A stretch of 64,000 nucleotides of DNA from Daphnia pulex (GCF_021134715.1 NC_060022.1:3229001-3293000), one strand, 5' to 3'; numbered from the stretch's first letter, positions 28,101 through 43,457 are shown. Notes: generated by a model not told the origin, from the sequence alone. Made by a program: numbers and translations.

Positions 28101-29343
28101 TGTCTTGTAGCTTAGAGAGAGAAAAACGGACGGGAAAAAAGAGCACAGTGGGGGGGAAGTCGAGAGGGAAGAGCCGGAGCAGCACGGTTTTCTCATCACG
28201 AAACAAGGAGCCGGAGGAAAGGAGCCAAACCGATAAGCGGCGCGGGAGTACAAGAACAAGAAGAAGAAGGGAAATCATCGTTCAGGAAAGAAAAGGAAAA
28301 ATACTATAGGGGGGGAAGGAGGGAGCCCTTGATATCCTTCGAGACCCCGGAGATAATACTCTTCTTTTTTCCCTGTACATATATCTACTTTATTCTTCTT
28401 CTTCTCTTTCTCCTATACTATATATATAATATCAAGAGTAATGCTCCGATATATTTATATACCGACGCTCTTTGCTAGACCCTAAAATCCATCTCTCCCA
28501 TTCGGCTGTTGTTTCTTTTTTCTGTCTTGTTGTTGCTGTTGCTGTTGTTGCAGGTCCCTTTTTCTTGACTCTCTGCATCGACATCTTCTATAAGCTCCTT
28601 CTCAAAAAGAAGATCTGCTCCTTGTGTGCTGTGCGGCTGCTGGACAATAGGAGACAAAAGAGAGGACCGTGTGCCATTATGCTGGAGCGAGTCGGGCGGA
28701 TGCGGCTATTTTGTCTCGGATTTGACCAGACAAGCAACGCTCGATTGCCTATTGGATCGCGTGATTTCCAATCTCTTTTCGACTCGACTGCCGAAGCCAT
28801 TTCTAAAGGATGGGGAGGGATGTCTCGAGCAGAGAGTTCGCTCACGAAATAACCGGGGGGAGGGGGACAGCAGCAGCAGACGGTTCGTTTCTACGCCAAT
28901 CAAAGCCAATTGACGTCCAATCTGTCGGTTGGGAGTAAATGGCGCGAAAAATGACTCGTTTCAAAAGCAGATCGTGATTTTCTTTTTACCTCGGCTCGGC
29001 CGTGTACATCGCGTACACAATCAACTTGATTAGGCACAAAGTTGTGAATACACACATGATACACGTGTGTGTTTAGGTCGTATATGCGTCACACACACAC
29101 AACGTCGTCTGTCGCCATGGCGACGTCGGAGAGGAACGCATGAATGGTCACCGGGTTTTTCTTTTTTCTTTTTTAAATTTCCGCTGCCATTACTCCAAGT
29201 AGTGCCACGCGTGCCGTATTACCGCCGTACGCATATGCGACATGTTTCTCTCTCTCGTCCGATTTCCGTGATAATCACGCTCCCCCCTCCCTCCCTCCCC
29301 ACCCGACATGACTAATGGTAATAACCATCATTACAGCCATCAC

Positions 29344-29361
29344 GATGATGATGATGATGAG
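29344..29361. repeat. (GAT)6 microsatellite
   Basis: Six GAT units in a row. Confidence 0.93.
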
Positions 29362-32300
29362 GCGAGCAACAGAGGAAGAAATCATGTCCGCCGTGTTGTT
29401 TACTAGAATCCCGGTCGCTATTCATGCACGACGGGAGCGTTAAATATCTATAGTTAAAGACGAGAGAGAGAGCCAATGTATGGTGGGGAGAAGTAGCGGG
29501 CTGGGCTGGCCGCCATCGTCGTATCGCCCGTCGGATTTGTTTTCCCTTGCGCTGATGCTGACTAGGATGTTGGCAGTTTCCAATTACTCGCGCGCAAGTT
29601 CCTCTCCGAGTCTAAAGAGAAGAGTCGAGAAAAGATGGAAAGAAGAAGAAGAAGAAGAAGAAGGAGAGGAGCTCCTTTCATGATGCTTTCAGCCACTTGA
29701 ATCTCGTTAGATTAAGTCCCTTGTTTTGTAACGTGAAGACGGAAACTGGCGGAATACACGGAGAGAACTGCAGAAAGACACACTACACGTATAAGAAAGG
29801 GGAGAACTAGTGTGTGTGTGTGTGTGTTGGGATCTCTGCTACTACGGGCTGGCCGCCTCACTCTGGAGCAGGGAGGGACGAGTAGGAGTTGGGTTGTTGA
29901 CTTCCCGAGAGAAGCTTTCATCATCCGCAGTCGACTTGAATTACCATCGTGACCCTCTTTCTTCTTCCAATTCTCTTCTTGCGTAACGTTAGACTTGCCA
30001 AGCCATTCTAGACTAGGAGGGGGGAAGGGGGGAGGCTTTTGCATCATTACCTTAAATCGGCGATCCATTATTGCCTCCTCGCCTTCTTCTTCTTCTCCTC
30101 CTCCTCCCACCCCCCACTGCTCTCTATCTCTCTCTCTCTGATGGGATTGTGAACATTTTCTTCCCTTGCCGACAAGCGAAGAATTTGAAAAACAAAAAGA
30201 AAAAACAAAAATGGGGAAATTGAATCAAAAAATCCATCAAGGATGGAGGGGAACAACACGATGGAGGGTCACTGACGAACCCGTTTTTCTTCACCAACAA
30301 GCCGCACCCTCTTTTTTTTTAATATTTATGTTTTGATTTGGGATTTCTATTTTCTTTTATTTTTACTTTGTGGGGGTGCACCGTCGCCGGCATTTGTTTC
30401 TTCCTTTTTTCACTCAGAGAAAGAGGAGGGAATCAAGTGGAGAAGAGATGAATAGAACGAAAGAAAAAAGAATGGGGAGAAAAGATCGGGCGCCGATTCA
30501 ATTTCGAGAGAATTCGGGACATTGGGGTGGGGGGGATTACTTCCACCCGTCCTCCTTCGTTCAATTGGAGCCGCATTTCCGTTGGAACGAACGAACGAAC
30601 GAAGAAGAGGGGAAATAAAAAAGGAAAGGCAGAACACATAGGACGGGTAGTAGTAGCTAGGCGCTCTATCATTGTTATCATTTCCAAATGTTTGTTTGCA
30701 ATCTTTCACTTGGTCGTGTTTGGTGAATCGTTGGCAATCAATGCTACCGACTTGTTTATTTTTCTCTCCCAGCCACTCCGTTCGTGTCTTGTAGCCCCTT
30801 TCTCCCGCCCCCCAACCATTCCCTTTTGGCCGTGCAATGTTGATGATGTGACTGTTTGACTACTGGGCTCGCGTGTAGACGTTGTGTGTGCTGTACATGA
30901 TGACGTCTCTCTCTCTCCTTCTTTGGTGAAAGGAGACAAAAGAGGGAGAAAGATGAAGAGGAAAGTTGATTAGGTTGGGGCCGGCCCCACTCCGACCACC
31001 GCAGTCAGACACACACACACAAAAAAGTAGCCGAAAGAGAGAAAAAAAAGGGTCGGCTTTTTTACTTACGTCAATCGCAAATCAGCAGGTCCGTTTTCAA
31101 TCTAACCACGACATTCCATTATTTTTCTTTTTTTCTCTTTTCGTTACTCCCCTGAAAAAAAAGGAATAATTGTTATGATCGTTGCGTTCGTTTTCGTTAA
31201 TATTGTGACCGGCCGTCGGCCTTTTTTGGTTATGCATCGATTTCAAATTGATGATGCGCTTCGGCTCTTCTCGGAAGAAAGAAGCCGGGCTCTTGTATTG
31301 CCTAAAGATGGGAGTGAACGGACGGCAGAGTAGTAGGGCTACTGCTACGACTACTATATCGGCGGGAAAAAAAACCCACTCTATTTCTTATAAGGCATCC
31401 AGTCAAAAAGCCCCTTGGAGGTATTCTTACTTCTACAATATAGTATATAATATACACAAACACGTATATATAGATATATATTCCGGCCCGGGGTTTATTA
31501 CATCTCCGCCGTCCAATGTCGTCTCTTTTTCTTTTCTCTTGCTATACACACACACTTTCAGTTCAATCTCCTCTTATTTCTCTTGTTTTCTTTTCTTACT
31601 TTTACTATAATATTAGATTTTTTTCTTTTCTTCTTTTTTTTGATTATTTGGGCTGGACAAACAATCGGCGCAAGGGTCCAATCGAATCCAAAAGAGCTGA
31701 GAACCGCACCCTGCCCGGCTCTTTTTTTCTTTTGTATTTGCTGCGGCGCTTCCCAAATTCACGCGCTCGGTCGTGAAGAAAAAGAGAAAAAATCTAAAGA
31801 AACTATACTACCGGGTGGGGGGATATTTATATATTATACGTGTCTATAAGTGATTTCCCCTTTTCTCTTTCATTCACCGTTGTTTTTGTTTTGTTTTTTC
31901 CAAAAGAGAAAAACAAAAAAGAAGAAGAAGAAAGAGGAAGGAAGGAAATAACTTGAGATCAAAGTTATTGCCTTGTGTGCCGTTTGTGTGTGTGTGTCTA
32001 GCACAACAAAAAAGAAAGAAGAAGAAGAAGAGATGAAGATATAAGCCCAGCTGTTTTTCTGGGTCTCGGATATCTATTGATGGCGCGCCGGAGAACCAGC
32101 GCCCACCCACGGTGTGAGATGTGCCGTTTCTTCGGCGTATCAAAAGGAAAAAAAAAAAAAAAAAAGAGACGTGAACACCTCTGTATAGCTCATTCTTCTG
32201 GCTACTGCCGTTTTTCGACACTCCCGCGCCACACCATATCGGAAGCCTTTTACGTCATTTCCTGTTGTGTGGCCTTTTTTTTCTTTTTTTATCTCCTTTC

Positions 32301-32400
32301 TCCTCCCCACCGATGCTTTGCCTGTGCCACTGTTGCACTGCACGATCCGTCAATAATAGGAGATAGCTCCTCTTCATCCAGCCGTTCCTTTGGCGCTCCT

Positions 32401-32424
32401 CTTCTTCTTCTTCTTCTTCTTCTT
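32401..32424. repeat. (CTT)8 microsatellite
   Basis: Eight CTT units, within a longer pyrimidine-rich strand tract. Confidence 0.95.
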
Positions 32425-34176
32425 CCACTTCGCATTGCCTTTCTCACGCTCCATCTCTCACGCCGGCGATACACACAAAAAAAAGAAAAGGCAACTCTCT
32501 CTCGACTATTTTGATTTGAAATGGAGGAGAATCGTAAGAGAGAGATGGATAGCCTGGCCGACTACATCATCATATGTACGCAGACCCAGTGACTTTTGGT
32601 GCCAGGCTAGACCAGTTTTTATGTAGTACGTCTAAAGGTGTATACGACGACGTCATCGTCATCATCTTTATCGATTTGTCTGGCCCTCCGCCCTCACTCA
32701 CTCTCTCACGAACGAACGAAAAAGAAAAAAAGTCAAGTCTGGTGGCTTGGCTCCTGACCATTGTTTCCAACGGTGCCGCCACCGTTTTCGATCGATGCGA
32801 GTACATTATACACGTCGTTCAAAAAACTTTCTTTCTCTTTGTGAAAGGAAAAACAAAAAAACGGGTCGTTGATTGATGATGACGTGCATTTCGTTCGGGA
32901 TCGGGACACGAGGCTATTGGGGTGCATTGAAGAACAACAAGGAGCAAAGTTGATCACAACGGCAATCTTCCGTCAAATGGATTCTCCTCTTTTTCTTATT
33001 TACCCCCACCCGCAATCAAATTGTTGTGTGTGTGTGTTGGTTTTCCGGGGGGGTTAGCAGCAGACGGTACCGAAATCAAAAAATGGGATGTCAAAAAAAG
33101 GGAGATGGGTGGAAACAAACGACACGAGGCGGGAATTGTGAATTGAATTTGATTGATCCGAGGTGGAGTTCCAGACGCCCACCCCGTTTCCCCCCTCACC
33201 AACTTGTCAGTCGCCTGTCTGACTTGTCTATCACACAGTTCATTCACCGGAATGGTGGATGGCGATTCCCAACCGGATAAAAGAAAAAGAAAATTGAGGC
33301 CAGAGAATAGGCGAGCGAAAACGTCAAGAGTGTCAATTGTTTGATCCTCGGGGCTCACCGTCACGACGTTGAATGAGGATCGTCTCGCTATTGATTTTAG
33401 ACAGCATCTGCTCCTTGATGTGCCTCTCTCTCTCGTCGTGTGTGTGTGTATATCCAACTCCCTATCGTCCTTTGACCTCAACCCCCCTTCCAACTGCCTC
33501 CCAGCAGCATCCGTCTTCCTTGATATACATACAGAGAGACGGACAGACATGTAGATATTGTGTTGTAACGGATAGACGTCACCATCTCTTCTTGTTCTTG
33601 TTCGGCCTCCGCCAAGCCTGTATATAGCTGCTCTGCCTTTTTTGTGACGGAAGGTTCGTTCCTTCCTTCCCGGCGTCCCGACGCTCTCCCGCCGGCTCCG
33701 CAATAGAAGTGGGGGACTGCTGGCGTGATTGTCAAACCCTCGGGCGTCCCCCCTCGACATTTCTCGTCCAGTTGACTGACTCCCTCTCTCATCTTTCTCG
33801 TCGTCGGTCTGTTGTCTGTCTTGAATACATAGCGAGGGCGCATTTTTTCCCTCCCATCATTCGCCCGAAATGTCCCATACAGTTCAATCTAATGCTTCTT
33901 CTTCTCTCTCCCCCCTTCTGCCATTATGAAAAGGAGCAGCAGCCGAAGAAGAAGAAGAACATAGTTCCTTTTGACTTTTTTGATACCATCACGTCTTTTT
34001 TTTTACCCTCCTCCCGCCGTTGTCGTTCTTTATATATATGTATTTCTTTTCTCTTCTTCTTTTTCCGCTCGGGATGTACATACACATTTGTGCTACTAAA
34101 AGTCCACCATTTCCTCCTCTGCAAAAATATTGATCTTTGATAATCGCGGATGATTTATAGGGCCCAATCCCCCCCC

Positions 34177-34196
34177 CAGCCAGCCAGCCAGCCAGT
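34177..34196. repeat. (CAGC)n microsatellite
   Basis: Four CAGC units and a CAGT, directly after a C run. Confidence 0.93.
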
Positions 34197-37100
34197 CGGC
34201 CAGCCAAATCCTCTGCTGCCTCGTTTATCATCGTCCCAAACGTATACGTGGTATGTACTGAATTAACTGCTATGCGGATCTTGCTAGGTACAACCCCGCG
34301 AGCTTCTCATACTTCATAGATCGTCCACAACTTCCATCCATGAACGAACGACCGTTGCGCCCAAAAGGAAAAGAAAAATAGGAAAATTCCTTCCGTATTT
34401 CAATTCCTCGATTTTTATTCGTGCATCTCTTTTTACATATCGCCATTTGTCAGCGAGTAAAGTTAAAGATTCTATTTTTCTTTCTTTTTTTTTGGGGGGG
34501 GGGGCCGGTCTGGTTTAGTTCCCCCCTGCACGTGGCACACGTTAATGTTCCATGTCGCAATAATACGGACGGACTTTATCAGATGACGATTTCATTGCGA
34601 GATGGGACTATCTCTTGACTATCTGATTGCCAACATCAAAGGCAAGTGAAATTCCATGGAAACAAACTCGGGGAAAGATGTTATCGTGAATCACGATCCC
34701 GAATGCAACGGACGACGTCTCTATTAAGGGGAGGGACACGCAAATGTCCAGAATAGAATTGGCCCCATCATCTCTCTATCTACTCTCCCGAAATGTATAA
34801 TGGAGTCCAGTTGGATTTCTTCTTGTTCTTGTTCTCCTTTCTTTCTCCCAGGCTCTTTTATTTTTTCGTACACGGCTAACAAGAATATTGTTGTCTGAAA
34901 GAAAGACTATTGAATTATCTTTCACCGCATGTAAGAGACTGATTGTTATACAGACCGTTATATACTATACTATCCGTATAGATATATACGTTTTGCTACT
35001 CTTGGATTCTGCTCACGTCACACAACGTAAAAAAATGATTATTCTTACTTTCGGGACGCCTCGGAGGCTGGACCAGCAGCAGTCCGGCCGGGGTTCTCCT
35101 TCCTTCTCACGCCTCCTCCCACTCGGCACCGAAGACTCATTCAATATCTTTAGATCTATACTATATATATACACCGGCCGAGCTAGCTGTCATTCTGATT
35201 GATTTATTTGCTCGATTGGCCCTGGCCCTTTTTCTTTTCTTTCTTTCACCCTGGACTCCCCGGCTGCTCCATCTCTATTTACGTTAGACAACAATTGAAC
35301 TACTTTGCGCCCTGCAGTACATGGGGCCGTCGGCTCCTCTGGTCTCTCTCTCATCCCACGCACGCCACGGCCAACCAAGACACAACTATCTCGAGTCCCT
35401 TCCATCTCATCTGCTCCCACTCGTTCCTCCTCTCATGTCCTTTTTTTGTGTCTGCCTCCTCCTCCTCACACTCTCCCGCGGCCACACACCCGGTGCACGT
35501 CTCCACCCCACTCTCTCCACTTGTGCGCGTCTTGGAACCCCAGAAAATAATAATAAAAAAGCATTGAGTTTGCCGCTCACGTTCGCAGGGTGCTGCTCTC
35601 CTCCCAGGGCTGTACGTATACATCCGTGTGCGCCATGGTCTCTTCTGACCGCAGCATCTCTTATCATCGTTTTCCCCCCTCTTTCGGCGGTTTAGACCTT
35701 TTTTGTTTTTATTATTAGCAGCGGCACTCTCTCCTCACTTCTTCTTCTTGTGCCCGGCGTCGATTCAATTGTCTCGACTACACTGAACGACTCTGCCGAC
35801 CGACGGCTGTCTCTCTCTCTCCGCCAGGCTATGGATTCCCTGGCCAATTCTTGTGGGGGGAGGCTTTTAGTCTTTATTATGCTGCTAGGGAGATGCATTT
35901 ACTCTGAGATAGTCTTTTTAAAAGAAGCTACACCCTACAATAGAGGTTGCATAAGGAGAGAGCAGCAGCTATATAGGGGGGCAGTAGAGAAAGTAGCATT
36001 TCACATTGGCCGAGTTGTGCGAGCGTATATAGTTAAGCTATATAACTGTGCGATGGGTTTTCTATTGACTTGCTAGGGTTCGGCAGAACGAGTTAATAGG
36101 AGGAGTACACAGTTAGCAGACATATCTATAAAAATTCGGCATAGGCAAAAGCGTGGGCAAAGTCCGGTTTGGATAAAAAGGAAAAAAGAAGGATGGACCA
36201 ATTCCGACGACAGTTTACTGCCTCCCTCCTCCCAATCCGGGTGCAATTACAGGCCTTAAAGCACCGACATATCATGCCGTAACGTCGGCCATTCAACACA
36301 CTTTATGACGCAACTGCTGTATATATATATATCTATATAATATAGAAGACGTCTTAAAAAGAAAAGAATAAAGAAAAAAAGCGGTGAGCGAAAACGAGCC
36401 CGGGCGGAATAGATATTAAAAAAGATAAAAGTCATTTTAACCATTCAGGATTTGCCGTCCTATTTAGACCTCGAGCGGAATGCGGGGAAAAAATAAATAA
36501 AAAGTCTTACAGCATCCGCATTTCCGCGCTTCCATTTCCAAACACACAAAAGAAACTAAATCAAAATAGGATTTAAAAAAAAGGAAAAAGGGAAATAAAT
36601 CCGGCTCCTTGTTTGATTTGCTGCTGATTCCTCCTACGATTTCAGCGGGTCAGACGATGAGCTGGCCCGTTTCCAATTAGTGTCCGACCAATGTCGCCCC
36701 GACGCTACGATGAAACTCCCCCCACCGAACATTATCCTCCTCTTCTTCTTCTTTCCTGCGCCCGTCTCCCGATATGGAACCACAATGTTGTGTCGACGAC
36801 CATGTCCTCGTTGTAAGACGTTAGACTTGATTGAATGCGAACGCTGGTTATTAATCTGTTAAGCTGATTGCCCCGGTACCGCCAGCCATCCAGCCAGTGC
36901 GTCGTATTACTTTTGCCTGCGACCTCCTCCACCATTTAATAATGAGACACGACGTCAGGCGTTTTTTTTTTTCCTTCTTTTTATTATCTCATTTATCCTC
37001 TTCTTCTTTCCTTTTTTGATGTATAAATATTTTAATCTTCGTCCCTCGTCGCCGTCGTCGTCTTCTTCCTTTTCGGCACAGTGAAGGAATTTCAGTTTTG

Positions 37101-37365
37101 TATTTATTTGTCTTGATAAGGTTTCGTCTGGGCATCGTTCGTGACTGAAAATGTGTCGTCGTTGTCGTCTTCGGGAAAGAAAACCCGAAACAAAATGAAA
37201 TCAAAATGTTGTCGATGCGAAAAAATAAACGACAACGACAACGATGGTTAGAGAGGGGGGCGGCCAAATGGCGTCGGCGTAGAAACAGCACAGGGCCGTC
37301 AGCTCAGACACGACAGTGCCAAAAGAGCCAAAACAAGAAAGAGAATTTCAGTGTTTGTGTTGAAG

Positions 37366-37388
37366 GAGAGAGAGAGAGAGAGAGAGAG
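37366..37388. repeat. (GA)n microsatellite
   Basis: Uninterrupted GA run of 23 bp. Confidence 0.97.
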
Positions 37389-37480
37389 TTTAAAAGAGTT
37401 TCGTGTTTGAGGATTCGTCATCACGCAGCCCAGTCAACACCGTGAATATCTTAACAAAAAATAACTGAAGAAAAAAGAGA

Positions 37481-37500
37481 AAATAAATAAATAAATAAAA
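37481..37500. repeat. (AAAT)5 microsatellite
   Basis: AAAT tetranucleotide run of 20 bp. Confidence 0.93.
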
Positions 37501-38534
37501 GGTGTGACATGGAAATGGCGAACTCTTTGGGTTTTTATTACCGTGCGCATACAAAATGGCGGGACGTGTGTACACACAAACGAGAAATTCGTCATTTTGG
37601 TTTTTTCTTCTTTTCTTTTTCGGGACTTTTCGGGAGAGTTTTGAGGGGAGGGAATTTGCCAGTCGGTTGGTCTGTCGATGATTTATTTATTTCTTTTTTC
37701 GCGTGGGTTTTTGGAATGCTCCCTCTCGCCATGTGTGCTCGAGGCCTCCCATACCTGTCGGGTCCAATGTTTGACAGTCACTCCCACCTTTCCGCGAATA
37801 GCCCGTCGTTCTTCTTCTTCTTTTTCTTCTTCGTTTTCTTCGGGTTTGTTTGATGAATGGCGTCAACCGGTCGAGACGGACCAACAAGTCATGTCTACTA
37901 TATGCGTGTGTCTCTCTGTTTAATGCAACAACTATAAAAATATTTTTTAAAAAAGGGCCAGCAGCAGCTGTGTGTGAACCGCCGTCATCTTTGTTTGTTT
38001 TCTTCGTCTATTTTTCAGTCTGCAAGAAGGGAAAACAAAAATGAAATAAATATCTTTTTTCCTCGTGTCGTCTAGAGCCTACGCCTATAAGCCTTGATTT
38101 GTGTCTCTCTTTTCTTTTCTGATCGATCAAAATGCGCCCAGGAGAGACTTTTATTTTTTGGTCGAGGCGGAAAAATGTGCGGAAGAAAATAAAAGGATGG
38201 AAGAAACTCGTTAAAAGAGAGATTGCCAAGTATGTCGACCGCGCTAAGAGTTTTCCTTATTTGAAAAATAAAGAACCGCAAAAGTTTATGTCCCAGGCGA
38301 AATTCGACGCATCCTTGTTAGGGGGGAAGGGGCGTGTTAATGTGTGTGTGTGTGTGCATGTGGAATTTTCGTCTTCAATTTGTTAGATTCGGAATGGCGA
38401 CATTTCGCTAATAGACAACGAGTCATTTACATTGATTATTCAAATGATTATGATGATTATGCTAAATAGGTGGTGTCGGATGTAGCGGATTCGTCGCTTT
38501 TGTAATTTCTTCTCCACATCAAAGCCGAGCGAAA

Positions 38535-41336
38535 ATGAGGCTGCTGTACGCTTTGGGGGCGCTCCTGGCCGTTTTAGGGATGGCCGGACGAGCCAACGCC
38601 TTTTGTCCGGTCGGCTGTTTCTGCGATGATGAAACGCTCCAGGTGACCTGTGACGAAGCCAATCTCGAAGTCATTCCCATCACTCTTAATCCTTCCGTCC
38701 AGGTAACTATCAACCAAACATTCATTTCATTTGCCTTTTTTTTTGGGTGGGTTGGGTTGGGTTAAGTTAAGTCTGATCAGATTGGCGCTACCTGGGCTAC
38801 GGATTGGCGTCCACTTGGCATCCCCAAAACGAAAGTGAAGGCCATCATTTCAGGTCTATTGAGCTCTCGAGTGAGCGAGTCAAACAGAGTGATAATATGA
38901 CTGGACACGGAAAATCCAGCCGTTTCCGGAATGGCGCAATACATTCTTGTTCGCAGGTCCCGCCACTCTTAAGGACTCGGCCCCACCTTTTTGGACATCT
39001 CCTGGACAACCATCCGCGTTCAAAATGTCCTCCGCACAACCCAAAAAAAAAAAAAAAAACCCACCACCCAAACGAGTAGATAGCCATATTCGTTTCTATT
39101 TTGGCTGGCCCATACCCAAAAGATACTATACGTATGCTGGGCTAGGAACGGGAGGGAGCCGTTTTTCTCAATAAAAGCGCGTCGCGTCTACAGTCCATTA
39201 TTGATTCTATTCGGCATCTTTATGAGCACGGAATAAAGCCCCCCCACCTGCTTATAGCCCACTGTACATGGAAAAGACATTCCTAGTCAAAGCGACAAGA
39301 GTATTGAAAATTGCCAAAGGCGCTGAGAAAAGACGGGCGAGGGGAGATATGTATATACGTATATATATGTGATATCTGCGGGTTTTCCCATGTGTTTATT
39401 TATTCGCAATAGCGTGAAAGTCGGCTCCTTCCGCATCAGTTGGATTCTAATCAATGGCTATTATTGTTTTTCCGGCACTGCGTCTCTCTCTCTCCACTTT
39501 TCTCTGGATCAAATGGAACGCGTCTCGCAGCGTCTGGTGCTCCGGCAGAACAAGATAAAAACCGTCGACGACACGGCCCTTCGCTTCTACGTCGAACTTC
39601 TCTACGTCGATTTCTCTCACAATAGGTACACACATACACGTCCGCCTCCGGAGCAGATTAAATAGAACCTTTTTTCTTTCTTTTTTCTTTTATTATCGTC
39701 CAACGAAATTTGTTTTTTTCCTTTTTTTCTTTTTGTTTTTCCTTGTTTTGATTCGCCAGATTGGTCGCCATTCAGGATAGAACCTTTGAAGGTCAACGCA
39801 AACTCAACGAACTCCGGCTGGATCACAACAAAATCTCCGTCGTAGGCAACGTGAGTTTCTTTTTTTATCGATTTCTTTTGGCGCTGAAAGCATTTAAAAA
39901 CGATCGATTTTTTTCTTTTTCTTTTCTGATTGGATTCGATGCAGGGCACTTGGCTGGGTCTCAGCCGCGATCTGTCCATCTTGTCGCTCAGAGAGAACTA
40001 TATTAGCTCGCTGGATGAGCGAGCGTTTGCGACTGCCGGAGGCATCCGCGAACTGGATCTCGGCCGCAACCGACTGGAGCAGATCCACCCGGAAGCCTTT
40101 GCCGGACTGCCCAACTTGCGCGTCCTCTACTTGGACAGCAATAAACTGAGTTACAATTCGCCGCCCAGTTTCCCGGCCTTCCTGTCGCCGCTCCGCCCGC
40201 TGGCCGAATTGAGTCTGGCCGCCAACGATCTTCCCTGGCTGGCCGACGGCCTTTTTTCCGTCTTGTCCGAACTGAGCCAGCTGGATTTGAGCGGATGCGG
40301 CGTCCGCAACGTTTCGACTCAGGCCTTCCGAGGGCTCGGACAGCTGCGCGGATTGAAACTTCACGACAACTTTTTGTCGACGATCCCGACTCACGCCTGG
40401 CCACCTCTCTCCCATTTGGAGATCTTGACGCTGGGCCAGAACAACATTTCCGCCATCGGACCCAAGGCCTTCGTCGGATTGACCCGACTCAAGCAACTGG
40501 ACATCAACGACGCCGCTCAGTTGGCAACGGTCGACGCTGACTCGTTGTACGCCAACCGCGAACTGGTTCAACTTCGAATCACCAACTGCAAACGACTGGC
40601 CAAGTTACCGGAAGGCTTTCTGGCCCGCTCGGTCAATTTGCGCCGGTTGGTGTTGAGAGACAACGGGCTGACTTCCCTCTCCGACAAGATGTGGGGAGGA
40701 TCCGGGCCCGGTCAATATCAACTGGTTGACCTCGGAGGCAACCCTTTCGATTGCGACTGCAAGCTCCTCTGGCTCAGGGATTACCTGCTGGGCAGTTTCA
40801 AAACCGCCGTCGGATCCGTCACGGTGACGCACCACATGAAGAAACGCGATGCCGTCGCTGAGAACCAGTTGCTGCCCATACCGGCCGAGGCCATTTGCGC
40901 CACCCCGCTTCCAGTTTCCAACATGGCGCTGTCATCTCTGTCGGACGACGAGCTGGGCTGCCGGACGTCGCTGATGCGATCGCCTCAATTGGTCGTCGGA
41001 CTGGTGGCCGCCGGCGCGGCCTGTCTCCTCGTCTTTGCGACCTGCGTGGCGTGTCGATTCCGCAGGCGGATCAGGCAGACCTGCTGCGGCGCTTCCAAGC
41101 CTCACCCAACCAAAGCCGAGGACGCCCGGACGCTGTCCAGCAAGTGGAAGCCGGCGTCACCCAACGCGACTTCATGGGGCATCAGCGCTGCCGGAGGCAT
41201 CAATCACGGCGTCAGCCTCATTGGCAACAACCGAGTCCCGGAATACCAGAAAGCCTGCTCGCACGAAGAGGAATGCTTCATGCGGGCCGTCACACTCCAC
41301 AACAGCCTCAAACCGTTTCCGAGAACGGAATTATAA
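38535..41336 (+). CDS. haf: haf-like leucine-rich-repeat transmembrane protein (4 coding exons, 581 aa)
   Basis: Exons are 38535-38702, 39531-39625, 39760-39850 and 39945-41336, all with GT-AG introns and a continuous frame. The start ATG has a good context (GCGAAAATGAGG) and opens a signal peptide (residues 1-22). Then come a cysteine-rich LRR N-cap (CPVGCFCDD, 24-32; C39), about a dozen LRRs (about 56-380), a C-cap (NPFDCDC at 384-390; C436, C457), one membrane span (about 467-488) and a 93-residue tail with an RFRRRIR stop-transfer motif. The architecture and many repeat positions match Drosophila hattifattener, which was among LRR surface proteins found in a screen for motor-axon synaptic target selection. 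So a cell-surface adhesion or recognition role is likely but inferred. Other LRR surface proteins (connectin or capricious group) are less similar. It is convergent with NKAP. Confidence 0.85.
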
Positions 41337-42131
41337 ATGAAACCAAAACGAACGAGACGAGACGGGACCGGCATCGATCGGATCGTCTTCAAAAGTCCAT
41401 AACTTTTGATTTGCGTTTGATTTTTGTTGGGTTTTCTTTTTTTTTTTCGATGTCGAGTCATTTCGTCTACTTACGTGGCCCAGCATACTATATTGTATAA
41501 CTTTCTTGCGTCGAATTTTGTCCACCGCCCCTCTCTTGACTCGCGTCTGTTATCAACCCGCCCAAGAAGACTTCTCCTCTCCTTCTTATATCCCCCTTTT
41601 ACGCGACGTAGACATTCCATGGATGGAGATCCGAGATCGCTAGTGTCCAATTCCTTCTTGGAAAAAATTTAAATCGAGTCATGTCTTTTTTTTTTTATTA
41701 TTTTGGTTTCTATTTTATTTCTTTTTATTGATGATCTCTTGTTTTTCGGTTTCTTCTTCTTTTCTTTGGTTTTTTTAATTTGTTTGTTATTTTCTTTCCT
41801 TCTCCTCCTCTATATTTCTGGAAGTCTGGAACGTTCCCCGACTCTGTTTTTCAACCTCACCAACAAACAACAAAAATTACGAGAAAAAGATTTTATAGAA
41901 ACTAGTCATTGGTTCGACAATGTGACCGTCAACGTTTTTTGTGTAATAATTTTGTATAGCGGTTGAAAATTCGGTGCCATAGAACAAAAAAAAAAAAGAA
42001 AATGCGCCATACGAAAAAACAAAAAAAAAACTATAGAGCACGTGTTGTTTTTTCTCTCTTGCGTCAGGATATTGTATTCGAAGATGAATAATAAGAATAA
42101 TAAAAAACGTATTACAAAAAATAGCAATTGA
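41337..42131. other. Intergenic: convergent 3' UTRs of the LRR gene and NKAP
   Basis: This 795-bp, T-rich gap separates two stop codons facing each other. It should contain both 3' UTRs. A plus-strand AATAATAAAAAACG near 42090 and minus-strand AATAAA-like sites near 41713 and 41729 are possible poly(A) signals; none is decisive. The two transcripts may overlap at their ends. I see no ORF of interest. Confidence 0.6.

Positions 42132-43457
<1,326 letters not shown>

Larger units (their letters stand above)
22845..38534. other. Gene-free, simple-sequence-rich region (probable intron)
   Basis: About 15.7 kb with no convincing coding exon. It has many strand-asymmetric purine/pyrimidine tracts and tri- and tetranucleotide repeats. 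The longest ORF (32996-33760, minus, 254 codons) is low-complexity and Arg/Ser-rich with no domain. For the last few bases before 38535 a possible acceptor is CATCAAAG at 38517-38524. Alternative promoters or further leader exons (for example around 24470-24660) cannot be excluded. Confidence 0.4.

Noticed and set aside
32996-33760. 254-codon minus-strand ORF
   Set aside because: Low-complexity Arg/Ser/Gly-rich translation with no domain, overlapped by ORFs in other frames and strands, and lying in simple-sequence DNA.
39894-40571. 225-codon minus-strand ORF
   Set aside because: It is the antisense shadow of the LRR gene's last exon; the plus-strand frame has clear LRR periodicity and splice continuity.
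40895-41500. 201-codon plus-strand ORF
   Set aside because: Out-of-frame shadow of the LRR gene's membrane span and tail.
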